From contig NC_069379.1 of NCBI RefSeq assembly GCF_021730395.1, positions 25,952,501 to 26,016,500 on the forward strand: DNA of 64,000 bases, given 5' to 3'. Positions 11,228-22,489 of the stretch are shown here, in pieces. The position numbers and the translations under genes are program-made. This DNA is from Mercenaria mercenaria. Lineage: Eukaryota; Mollusca; Bivalvia; Venerida; Veneridae. The notes under the pieces were generated by a model. It was not told where the DNA came from. It worked only from the letters and a program-made list of their open reading frames with translations, and ran no database searches. The first letter of the stretch is position 1, and each line of letters starts with the position of its first letter.

Positions 11228-13034
11228 TGTGACAAGGATGGACGTACCGGCGACAATAACTTTCAGAACAAATCAACACCCTTTACAAATTTATTTACAT
11301 AAAATGATTATTAACAATGAATAAATGATAAATAGAAAAAAAAACTGATTATAAGAAAGAAAAAAAGAAAATCAGAGTTCAGTATCTCTAGATACAAAGT
11401 TCACTGACAATTCCGTTGTAAAGTGACGTGGCACAGTTGTTTCAGTTAATTTCGAACTTTAAGTAGCACAAAAAATATAACATATCTTCATGTAAAGTCT
11501 CTTTAAACCGTGAATACGTTGACTCCGTTTTGGCTCCCTATGATGGTAGGTGATTGCATCCCTGAGCTGACTTCAGAGGATAACAAAAATCATCGTCTTT
11601 GCGGTTTACGGCACAACCATGGGACGAAAGCTCTGCGCTGGGAAAATCACATCCAGGCGAGCGAAGACAAGTGAACCTCAGGTATTGTACTTCCGGGTTG
11701 TGACATTATCACCAGGTAAAAATCGTCTGGCGGAAGAAGCTAAAATATATAACATATGGTAAGCACCATAGCAAAACAAATAAGTCAGGGCATAAAACTG
11801 CTCCTTTGGGTACACCATACCTCCGTAGGCTCCCATAAATGATACGTGCTACTTATACAAAATATATGTGGTACTAAGTTCCTACGTCACGTGAGTAAAA
11901 TACGTCACTAATTACTTCCATTATTACAAAAATTAATTACTTAAAAGACTAAAGTTAAAGTATGAAAGAGATATGAAAAGTTTATGATGAAAAATTATAG
12001 ATACGGAAATGATAAACTGCAGCTATTATTTAAAACTACAACTTAACAAAATTCAATGCAAATCAAACATTATACCATAGTTGGCATCAATATAACGTCA
12101 ATTGCCATACACAAAACGGATGCTGTTTAGATGTGCTATAGACTGGCACACAATTAATTTCAAATTACAATAACATATTACATACATGGTACTAGACTTC
12201 CCATATAGATTTATTTATTACAGTGCAATGCAGTATCGGCGTTCCATAACAACGAAATGTTTGACATATGTTTTTGAAACAGTACTTTACAATTATCACG
12301 TTACACAAATTTCAGTACAAATCTTACAGCTTATAGAAACGAAACATTTTAGACTCCTCTTTCGAAATAATTTACAAAAGCCTGAAAAAAAAATTAATAA
12401 ATAATCCTGACAAACCGAAACTAGCCAAAATCACATGCCGAAAAGTAAATGTTGCAAAATTATGCAGAATGAACAAAAATTTACTAAATAAAAATCGTAA
12501 TTCAAAAATTATACAAAAATCTAACAAATAAACTTCTTATCTCGATCGAGCATAAATTTCTAGCAAGAAAAATCAGTTAGACATAGATTCGTCTAATGTC
12601 GAAATGTGGTGTGCGCTAGGCATATCTAGTCCAGTCTATTTGTAGGGTAATATCCCGCCAAGTACTAAATTTCATGGGACTCACGACTAATGCGTGGACT
12701 CCGACTATTTGCTTTTCCACGGGAATCATGATATAGCCGGGAAATCTGACTACTTTGGCGCGGATTGAAATTGACAATTTGAGGCCCGTTATAGTGGTTT
12801 TTGGGATGAAAACACAAATTACTGAAGTTCATAAAATATCAACTTTCTTATTACTGAACCGAATTTAATAACATTTATATAGAAATTTAAGTTATGAAAT
12901 ACAGAAAAACATTAGAGGTATGTTATACGTAAAATCAGACATTTACCTCAATAACTCAAAAATTTACAAAAAGATGATGCAATACCTGCATTTACACTAC
13001 AGATACAATAAGGCCCGTATGTCAGTTTGTGACA
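11228..13034 (-). repeat. LTR (5' LTR in element orientation)
   Basis: About 1807 bp, paired with 6549-8397, with the same terminal TGTGACA motifs. It is followed by the GTACT target duplication at 13035-13039. Confidence 0.93.
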
Positions 13035-13039
13035 GTACT

Positions 13040-15159
13040 TAATGAACTTTCTTACAAATGGAAACTTCTTTTCAAATGTGAACGTTAAACGTATGCCTAT
13101 TCATTATGTACATGATAATTACTATGTATTCCGATGTTAAACAATTCTGCTTCAGATAAGTACATGTAAAGATAAGGTATGATTCACAATAAGTTTAAAA
13201 AATGGGAATTAGGTATGATTCACAGTTTATAAAATGGGACTTTGCAATGAATACTATAACTAACAATGGGTTTTATCATTTCAGGAAATTAATTTCTATT
13301 ATTTGAATTAAATAAAGATAATCTCGTTTATGTCAAAATCATAATTAATTTTATGCCATTTTGTGTTCTTTATAATTTTATTAAATTGCCGAAGTAAACA
13401 AAGCAATATTATTAATTGAAATTAAATTCAGTGAAGACTTTTGCAGACGTAGATGCAATTTCACAACTTGAACTTGAACTATATAGATAGTGAGTGAATT
13501 TATACGAACATATCACCACTCTAACATAAGATCAGTCAAATTACGACAAAGCCCCTAACTCTACAGTGAACAAATCTACAACATATCAACTATTGACTAA
13601 CAAAACATTGGTTTCAAGCCTGCTTTATATACACGCCGAGCTGCATTTTATCGTTGAACTGTTTCAACATTTAATACATAATCAACATTTTCAATGTAGT
13701 CGAAACAATATGATATTATACTCTTTCTGAAAGTTAGCTGGTCAAGAGAATGCAACGGATAGAGCAGATAAATGGAGATTACTAATAAGGCAGAGTTAGC
13801 TCTTTCCAGACATGGGAAACATCAAACAAGATGGAGTTACGCAGTTTGAATACCTACAAATAACAGGTCAGTTACCATAACGACAAAGCACCTAGTAAAA
13901 CAACTGCATAATCTATTTAAAGCTACTTTCCATGAAATCGCAAGCAGTCTTATCATTTGTCTATATTTTCTTTATGGTTTCAGACTATGCAAATAGCAAT
14001 TATTTTATTCAAATTCCATTTTGTTACTTTGTAATCGCTTATTTTCCTCGGAGTACCGAAACCTATTTTCAGACGTGAAATTGAAAGTACTAGCTGTCGC
14101 TTTTATTTTTATATTTTGATTTTCCAGCTGTTATATTTATTAAATAAGGGTTTGAAATATATTTTAAGAACACTGATAAATCGGAATCAACGCTAGGAAC
14201 TGAAGTGTGCCATTAGGAATAAGATATACTCTCCTAATTCTATTTACCGTTCGTTTTGTAGAGTTGAGAGCCATTTTCCTTGCCAAACTGAGTATGGCTA
14301 TTTTCTCAATGTGGCAGAGTATATACTATGCAAACGATAAAACAATTTTATCCTCGTGAAAATCGTGCACTCCCAATCAAGAAGATATTTGAAAAAACCT
14401 ATGTTATACGCAAAAAGAGCAAAATAATGCTAGTAATGCAATTCAAATACATATTAACATTATTATCATTTGAAAGTGTTTATTAGCAAAAAATATAACA
14501 AAAATATAAAATAAAAAATTATTGATCTCCGTTGGAATTCGAACTCACAAAATTTAGATTCTAGAATATCTATTATAAAAATAAGTTATAAAAGGTAGGG
14601 TACCCCTCTACTAAAGTGGTTTATTCCAGTAACCTTTCAAATCTATAAATAAAAGTCAAAGCTAGTAATTGCTTTGCTATTTTTTGAACTGCTTAGTAGT
14701 TTACCACTGAAATCTTTACAAGTACGCCGAATTTAACAATTATCAATGTTTAACTATTGAAACCAGAATTATTTGACCACGTACAAGTAAAATTATTTTT
14801 TTTCTTTAACGAAATTTAATTAGACTGTGGAAAGCAGCTTTAAAATCCGATAACCCAGTAAAATAAGCTTCAACGTCGATACATGCCCGGCCTGCACTTC
14901 ACATTGGAAATGATACAACATTTGCATTACCACATCTCTCTTAGTCCTTGTAACTCATTGGGATCAGGGAATCTATAATAGTCTCTCTGTCTAAAAAATA
15001 ACTCTGAAATTTAACTCGTTCACGAGGATATGATGTATCTATAGTAAAGATATAGTGACATAATTTAATAACAATACGCTTTTTCAGACGTAAGATGACT
15101 ATCAAAGTTATTAGTTAATGTATTATTAAAATGAACAACGTATGTGTTGAGCATATTAT
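13040..15159. other. last intron of paralogue 1, part conserved with paralogue 3
   Basis: 13036-13300 aligns to 49071-49290 (shared CTTAATGAACTTTCTTACAAA and AGGTATGATTCACA), and more weakly to 38330-38410 in paralogue 2. No exon is seen. A degenerate tRNA-like B-box sequence on the minus strand (GAGTTCGAATTCC) lies near 14530-14550. Confidence 0.6.
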
Positions 15160-15330
15160 CAGGTGGTTAAGATCGCTGACTTCTCTTGCCCTCATCGATG
15201 TGGGCGCGAAACCTCGTTTAAGATTTAGAATTGGTCATGTAAGGAAGCCGTCCAAATCACGGCGGTTCTACCCAGGTACCTGTCCATGCCTGAAACAATT
15301 CCAGGAGGGGTACCTGGAGTCTTACCACTA
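15160..15330 (+). mobile_element. SINE family A copy
   Basis: The head GGTGGTTAAGATCGCTGACTT resembles an A-box tRNA region. It is followed by CGGCGGTTCTACCCAGGTACC and GGTACCTGGAGTCTTACCAC, shared with the other family A copies. A homologous copy sits in the same intron of paralogue 3 (50945-51095), so the insertion probably predates the gene duplication. Confidence 0.65.
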
Positions 15331-15463
15331 CAAAGTCAAAACATATCGCATCTCACAAATGATACCACTATGTTATTCGAGAGACTGTATCGTGCAGACA
15401 CTAACATGTGGATAGAAAAAATTCAGTCATATGCATGTATACTGAAGGTAGAATTTTCAATAC

Positions 15464-15561
15464 CTGAATCTTCCATGATTCTACAAGCTGCTGTTCCATG
15501 GTTATATTCAACTGCATTCTTTAAACGTAAAGTAACTTCCTGTCGCTGTTTTCCATTTCGT
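15464..15561 (-). pseudogene. paralogue 1 exon 4: juxtamembrane segment
   Basis: 98 bp, acceptor TTCAAG and donor TCAG|GTATTG, entering in phase 2 and leaving in phase 1. It reads RNGKQRQEVTLRLKNAVEYN then HGTAACRIMEDS, basic at the start, which suits the cytoplasmic face of the membrane. Paralogue 3 has the same length and about 85% identity. The exon itself is intact. Confidence 0.8.
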
Positions 15562-15654
15562 CTTGAATATAAATCAGATGAGAAACAATATACTTTTGAC
15601 TTCATGATATATTTATATCAGAATTATTAAATTGTACAGATTAGTTCACTTGAT

Positions 15655-15852
15655 TAGTTTAGTTTATAATAATTTGTTTTTAGCTCGGTTGTGATGAAAG
15701 CTTCAAGCTTATTGGAACCACTCTCGAGTCCGCTTTCTGGAAAATCCAGTACTGGTGTCATATGAAAAGTCATGGTCGTGACCCTAGTGGGGCTCGAACC
15801 CACGACCCCGGATTGAGCGGCCAACACCTTATCCACTAGACCACCGCTCCCC
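15655..15852 (-). mobile_element. tRNA-derived SINE
   Basis: The minus strand starts GGAGCGGTGGTCTAGTGGAT, with A box TGGTCTAGTGG and B box GGTTCGAGCC, like a tRNA. The ends do not pair as an acceptor stem, and a 110-bp unrelated body follows, ending A/T-rich. It is a SINE with an intact pol III promoter and not a true tRNA gene. It lies in the TM-to-juxtamembrane intron. Confidence 0.75.
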
Positions 15853-15949
15853 TTGATTAGATTAATAGGCAAAGTACTTGTTTTCCAATCAGGATACTTA
15901 TGGTTCAAATACTGCAACCCAACACATATGTAATTAGGCAGATTTTTCT

Positions 15950-16860
15950 GTTATATAACTAAGAGTATAAACTGGAAAATCAGAGACAAATATTGAAGAA
16001 ACAGTTATTTTAAATTCTATTTCCAGAGTAATCATAGCATCATCGTTCTTTCCTCTTATGTGCACCACCATATATAGGATTTTATGAAATCATATTTAGT
16101 AGCAAATATATTTAAATATTACTAGTACCATTGAAGAACTGATGATTTACACCGGAATAATGAAAGCTCATTTAATTGAATCTGTCATAGTTTTGCCATT
16201 GATACCATATTTGATAATAACAATAGAAGTAGATAACGATCAGGCCATTACAAAAAATCCGTTTAATATGTATGAGTGTTTTTCAGTTGGTGAAATCATT
16301 TTTTTTCTTGTCATTTTACCAGCTTTAAAGATTCTCTAATCTCTATGTAGACGGCAATCTTTACAAAAAGTTCACATTATTTAATGGTATTTCTGATAGT
16401 TTTACTGCCCTACCTCTTGCGCAGCGGCCGGTCCGTTACTTATAAATTCCGTGTTTCGTTAAATAGAGAGTTGAATTATTTTCAGAACACGAAATAGGTA
16501 GTGTAGCCACAAATGAATACAATCAAAATTGAATTCATGTGAAAACATGTTTATTTGTTTCATAGGAAACTTGTGTAAGGACGATGTTCCTGGATCATAC
16601 ACCAAAGGAACGAAAAAATGCAGGCTGATAACAATTATGACTCCTTAGAAAAATGAACCAAAACTCTGGAAATATCTAAAAATTGCATAGAAAACATGGG
16701 TGCACGAGCTTTTTTATGGTTTCTTTCGGATATATTTGAAATAAGCTACTTATAAGAAATATGATAGAAATTTGTATTTTTATACGTTTTAGTATAGCCA
16801 AGAAAGTTTCTAAAAATAGAAATTAAAGTAAACATAATTTTATGTACATTTTGGAATTTT
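15950..16860 (-). pseudogene. conserved intronic block, broken copy of the 51512-52003 open frame
   Basis: Minus-strand sequence at 15950-16210 and around 16650-16860 aligns to the intronic open frame of paralogue 3 (shared PVYIISSS, FLDISRVL and ISSLxQIYxKE segments), but is interrupted by stops and by about 300 bp of inserted sequence. Function unknown. Confidence 0.5.
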
Positions 16861-17554
16861 ATAATATCTAATAATTGTTTGTGTCAATTACGTTGTATTC
16901 TGTAATGTAGAGGTGAAAAATCAAGAAAACCTAACCAATTTGTAATGAAATTTATTTATAGTTTGCATCAGTTCTTCGTTCTCATATTTGAACACCAATT
17001 TCAAATTGGTCATGCACTTATCATGTCCATAAGATTAAAATCACAGACACTTAGAGCTTTGACAAGGTTATATTAGTATTGGTCAGCTATTTTCTGGATA
17101 TTACAATATATACAATATAGTATATCAGGGTATTTTCAAAATGTCATCAGATACTTAGGAAACTTGTTCATGTTCGTCAGATATGTCTGTGTGATGGTAA
17201 TATGCAGAAAATTGCTGACCAATACCAATATAAGCTTGTCAAAGCCCCAAGTGTCTGTGATTAAAACGGGCATGGTGACCTATCCGTATGGTCGCTGGAA
17301 ATGATAGAGGACAGGTTGGAGTAAATGTATTCAAAATTAAAAAAATACCCATAGAGAAAGTCCAGGATATGTCCTTAAATAAGGACATATTCAGAAAAGT
17401 CCTATTAATAGATCTACGTTTTTTCTCAAACATAATTATGTTAGCTTCAAACAGTAAAAATAAATGCTTTTCATACAAATGCTTTTTTTCATATATATGT
17501 CCTGTTGAAAGGTTCAAAGAAAAACTAAACTCTGTGGGAAATAGTGATAAATAC

Positions 17555-17675
17555 CGTTTCCTGACAAGTATAGTAGTTATAACAACGGCATAGATGACCA
17601 GCAAAGCTATAAAAAGCGACATAATCATGGTACCCACATGTCTGGTGGAGCAAGAATTTCGTGCATTTTTTCTCT
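17555..17675 (-). pseudogene. paralogue 1 exon 3: transmembrane segment
   Basis: 121 bp, acceptor TTTTTCAACAG at its 5' side and donor CG|GTATTTATC, entering in phase 1 and leaving in phase 2. It encodes RKNARNSCSTRHVG, then a hydrophobic stretch of about 22 residues (MIMSLFIALLVIYAVV within it), then the stop-transfer RKR. The reading frame is intact. Length and boundaries match the other two paralogues exactly. Confidence 0.82.
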
Positions 17676-18428
17676 CTGTTGAAAAACATAAAGACAAATC
17701 ATTCCAGTCTTTAAATAGAATAAATAAACAATCTAAATTTCTGTATTTTTTTTTCTTCTTAGAAAAACTGGACAGTTTTTATGCTCATCCTCAAAAGGTA
17801 TGTCCATGTGGGCTTTATATTTCGAAGACTGACTAGTGCACATACTAAATATAATTTAAATTCCTTTATTCCTAGTCAAATTTCACCTTTTAAGTTGTGA
17901 GGTGCAAGCATATCATTTCGGAAAAATGTTCATTATCGACGGAAATTAAAATGAATATAAGATGTTGATATAAGTTGCAACAAAATTCTAAAAATAGTTT
18001 AATTCCTTTTATTCCTTGTCAAACTTTACGTTCTTTGTTGTAAGAAGCAAACATGTTATTCTGGAAAAATGTACCTTTTTGACTAAAATCAAAATAAATG
18101 AATTTAATTAAAATGAATTTGCAACAATTATATTAAAAATATGCATAGTAGTAAACAGAGATGATGAACCAGGCAGTAATATCTTTACCATGTCGGAAAA
18201 ATATTTTGATATACTTTTTCGTTACTAATTTATGCAGTCACAAAATGCAGTAAATTGAACTGCATGTATTTAATAATAATTAGTACTAATTTTCAAAACC
18301 AAAACGATCTTTTCATTGTCTTTCCTTCGCGCCATTTCTCTTTACATTATATAAATATTTTTTTCTTTATGGGACTTTATTTCAAAATGGTATAAACTTG
18401 AACTGAAATAGATATCAAAGGTTCTCAC
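17676..18428. other. intron of paralogue 1 between EGF and TM exons
   Basis: AT-rich, with no exon, RNA gene or clear repeat seen. It matches the corresponding paralogue 3 intron only weakly. Confidence 0.5.
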
Positions 18429-20608
18429 TCTGTGAACAAATGGCTCCTTCAAAACCTTCTAGACATCCATGGTCACAGGATCCTGTCTCTCTATGGCATG
18501 TTATGTTGCGACAATTAGCACTGCATGAATAACTGCAAACTTCTCCGTAGAAGCCAACCACGTTTTTAGCCAAATTTCCAAAATCAGTCTTACACTTGGC
18601 ACAAGTACCATTTAAATAGCATATACAGTTAATTGGACAGTCGCATTTATCTCCATTAAAACCAGCTAAGCACCCTTGCCCACAAGTTCCATTATCGCTG
18701 TGACAGTCGCTGTGAAGACAATTTTCGGGACATTCCAAAAAGTTCTAGAGCAGCGTATGTTGCAGTGATAAAACTCACTTGTTTTATTTCGCCCGTATCT
18801 TCCTATTTTGCACTTTAAACATTCATTAATTTGACCACTTGAACTATCACAACTTTGACATTTCGAATCACACTTCGATTTGCATTTGTTGCTATAAAAT
18901 CCATCTTCACAAAATTTACAATACCCAGTATCAATATCACAAGCTGTTCCACTTTTACAGTAACTGCATTTGTCCTGGCAAATTTTACCATAAAAACCAT
19001 TGAAACATGACTTGCATGACCAACTACCTGCACAGTACTGACAATTCTTGCGGCAAGATCTGTTACACTTGGTCCCGTAAAACCCGGATTGGCAGGAATA
19101 ACAACTTCCATTCCTCAAGCACTCACCTGATAAACAATGTTGAGAACAATGTTCAGAACAGAATATACCGAAATAGCCAGGCTGACAATCGTTGCAATAA
19201 CCTGACATATTGCATGAGGAGTTAATACAGTTATTGCTACATGTTATATTACAACCATTACCGTAGTAATCAGGAATACATGCATCGCAATGTCCATTCG
19301 ACCGGCACATGCAATCTAAACACCCATCTGGACAGGACAAATCACAATATCTGCCATGAAATTTAGGAATGCATCCTAACAAGCATGTCCCATCCCGTGT
19401 ATCACACGTTCCATTATAACAGTTCTCCGGACATGATACGCTGCAATTACCTCCATACATTCCAGGTATGCATTGCTTGCAGTACGTTCCGGTGAAGTTT
19501 GCTTTACAGCTTTTAGAGCATACCCCTGTGTCTTGATCACACAATTCTAATAAGCATCCATAAGAGCATTTCTTTTCACATTTTTCTCCGTGAAGTCCAT
19601 CTTTGCATTTTGTGCACTCCGTAGTGGATAGACAGGAACGGCAGCTGTTGGGACACTCGCTTCTGCAGTCTTTACCCCAGTACCCATCCAAACAATTTAT
19701 ACATTTTGGCCATTTAAAAAGAGGTTTACATTGATGGCAGGTGCCCATTTCCCTGTCGCAAACGTCATCTAAATATCCACTTGGACAAGTCATTCCGTAT
19801 CTGTGTCCATAATATGAAGGCTTACATTCAGCACAAATACCATTTAACGGGTTACAGTGATTCTCCGAACATCCACTAGAGCACCTCTTACCATAATATC
19901 CGTCAACACACATAGTACAGTTTTCGTATGAATTACAAGTCCAACAGCGCATAGGGCAGTCTTGATTACAGGCTGGTCCAAATTTTCCCTGAGTACATGA
20001 ATTACATGTTTCTTCTATAAAGTTGCCTTGACAACTGCATTTCGCCGTGGTTTGTTCACATACGTTGTCTACGCATCCAAGGGAGCACCTCTGTGTACAT
20101 GTACGTCCAAAATATCCAGCCTTGCATTCAGTGCATTCATAATACATTGCACAAGAGGCACAGTTCTCGAAACATGGCGAACAAGCAGATCCCAGCCAGT
20201 AGAACCCACTGGGACATGCCACGCACAATGTGCCGTTTTGATGGTAACCCTCGTTACATTCCAGACATTCATTTTCTGATGAGCACTTTGTACAACTTTT
20301 TGGACATTTTCTACACGACCCGCCGTTACTGAAGTATCCCGTGTTACAATGATAACACTCATCTTTAGAAGAACATACACTGCATCCTTCGGCACAAGGA
20401 CGGCAGATATTTTCATCGTTGTCAAAATGTTTTAAGTAGAATCCTGCCTTACATTCCGTGCAAGTTCGATTAGATGAACATTATAAGCAATTTGCAGGAC
20501 AGTTTTCGCACAGCTTTTTATCATTCTGATAATACCCATCCTTGCAGCCGTAACAATAACCGGTCCATTCACATTTACATCCTGGGCTACATAGTGATAC
20601 GACAGATC
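18429..20608 (-). pseudogene. paralogue 1 exon 2: EGF-module array (broken)
   Basis: The acceptor TTGATTTCAG|GATCTG opens the exon in phase 1 (GSVVSLCSPGCKCEW) and the donor CAGA|GTGAGA closes it. The body encodes about 18 short cysteine-rich modules of the pattern CxxCxxGxYGxxCxxxC, nearly collinear with paralogue 3. A TAA at 20481-20483 interrupts the frame about 58 residues into the protein, in a module otherwise reading CPANCL-CSSNRTC. Near 18738-18750 a deletion of about 80 bp changes the frame between CSR and ECPENCLHSD, and farther on AKN joins directly to VVGFYGE, a loss of several modules. Exon length, 2180 bp, breaks the phase that 2640 bp preserves in paralogue 3. Confidence 0.85.
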
Positions 20609-21612
20609 CTGAAATCAAGATTGAATAAGGGTACTTAACTGCTTGAGATCGTCGTGTTGAAACGTTTTATTAAATTTATGGTTGACAAAAATGTTAGCTC
20701 ACATGTTGGATAAAAGAGAAAATAAGCCAGTGCACAAAAATTAACATGTTATACCTAAAATTAATATCAATTATAATTATAATATTTATTGTATCAAAAA
20801 TACAAAATAATGGTTATTATTTATTATTGTTAATTATGTAAGAAGTTTGCTATTAAAGAAAATAAACCTCAACTATCTGTAATAGCTAAATTTGTACTAA
20901 TTAAACAAGACAACGATATACACATTTTAAAACGTGGCTTTAGAAACCAATACTGTTCTACGCTTTGAGATGAAAGTTTCGCTCAGTTTGCGATATGCTG
21001 TACGAGGAGGTGGGTTTTAGCAGGCTTTTGAAAGCAGCCAGCATGTTTTGTCAGCTTCCCTGATCTTGACGAGGCGTGGAAGCAGTGAACGAAATGCTCC
21101 GATTACCATATATCGCGGTTTTAGTCTTTGGTACATCTAATGACAGCGTGTCTTGTGATCCTAGGTTTCTAACCGCTCTATACGGCACCAAGATTCCTGC
21201 CAATTTATTTTATTTTATCACAGTGCATTCGACCTTGACCGTCTGCCATGTACTTATAGTTATGCTTTGATGTAATCAACATTACTTCTGTTCAATCAGC
21301 ATTGAACTCCAGCATCCATGAGACAATTCGAGCAAAGTTTGTCTGAATCACATACATAACTCGTACATAGTGCACTTACACACTATATCTATTTTAACAG
21401 TTGTTGCTGCCAAAAGCTATATTTAAACCAGTATGGTTTTGTAGTTTGCTATAACGGAAAACTAAACATTCAGACAAATAAGCATTTTTTGCCTCAATGC
21501 AATAGGAATATATTGCCCCTTTGCAACGTAGCTTTGGCACATAGCCACGTTCAGGTCCAAAACTCCCTACTGATCCAAACTTACTTCCTTTCTTCAGGTA
21601 AAATAAATTAAT
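20609..21612. other. first large intron of paralogue 1, left part
   Basis: AT-rich DNA without recognisable exon or repeat. The plus-strand open frame at 21076-21270 has no domain. Confidence 0.5.
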
Positions 21613-22489
21613 CCTACCATTACCATCCTGCTAACTTACTACCCTACCATCTTACCATCAACCATCTTACCATCCTGCTATCTAACCATACTACTATCTT
21701 ACCATCCTACTATCTTACCATCCTACTATCTAACCATCCTGCTATCTTACCATCCTACTATCTTACCATCCTACCATCTTACCATCCTGCTATCTTACCA
21801 TCCTACTATCATACCATCCTACCATCTTACCATCCTGCTATCTAACCATCCTACTATCTTACCATCCTGTTACCGTAGCATTGCCATCCTACCATCCTAC
21901 TATCTTATCATCCTACCATCTTACCATCCTGCTATCTAACCATCCTACTATCTTACCATCCTGTTACCGTAGCATTGCCATCCTACCATCCTACTATCTT
22001 ACCACCCTACTATCTTACCATCCTACCATCTTACCATCCTGCTATCTTACCATCCTACTATCTTACCATCCTGCTATCTAACCATCCTACTATCTAACCA
22101 TCCTGCTATCTTACCATCCTGTTACCGTAGCATTGCCATCCTACCACACTACTATCTTACCACACTACTATCTTACCATTCTACTATCTTACCATCCTGC
22201 TATCTTACCATCCTACTATCTTACCTTCCTGTTATCTTACAATCCTACTATCTTACCATCCTGCTATCTTACCATCCTACTATCCTACCATCCTGCTATC
22301 CTACCAACCTACTATCTTACCATCCTACTATCTTACCATCCTGTTACCGTAGCATTGCTATCCTACCATTCTACTATCTTACCATCCTGCTATCTTACCA
22401 TCCTACTATCCTACCATCCTGCTATCTTACCATCCTACTATCTTACCATCCTGCTACCGTAGTATTGCCATCCTACCATCCTGCTATCG
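21613..22489. repeat. 16-bp minisatellite with interspersed variant spacer
   Basis: About 880 bp of the unit CCATCCTACTATCTTA with variants at one or two positions (CTACT/CTGCT, CTTA/CTAA). Five times a variant GTTACCGTAGCATTG-type spacer interrupts it (near 21870, 21964, 22121, 22341 and 22451), giving irregular higher-order blocks. YHPTILLS-type open frames over it are artefacts. Confidence 0.95.

Larger units (their letters stand above)
6549..13034 (-). mobile_element. fossil Ty3/gypsy LTR retrotransposon in the last intron of paralogue 1
   Basis: Two long direct repeats (6549-8397 and 11228-13034), each beginning TGTGACA and ending TGTGACA on the plus strand, flank a 2.8-kb interior read on the minus strand. 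The 5-bp target duplication GTACT sits at 6544-6548 and 13035-13039. A tRNA-Leu-type primer site abuts the right LTR and a G-rich purine tract abuts the left LTR. The interior shows a gag start, Ty3/gypsy reverse transcriptase and RNase H. It is much shorter than a complete element and no integrase is recognised, so the copy is broken, with at least several breaks. The LTRs differ by roughly 2-3% in the stretch compared by eye, which suggests a fairly young insertion. Confidence 0.93.

Noticed and set aside
15781-15852. tRNA gene on the minus strand
   Set aside because: A and B boxes are good, but the acceptor stem does not pair and a SINE body follows.
21881-22462. Plus-strand frames of YHPTILLS repeats resembling a repetitive protein
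   Set aside because: They follow the 16-bp minisatellite; 16 is not a multiple of 3, and no gene context exists.
21613-22489. CRISPR-like regular repeats
   Set aside because: Repeats are head-to-tail without unique spacers, and the genome is animal.
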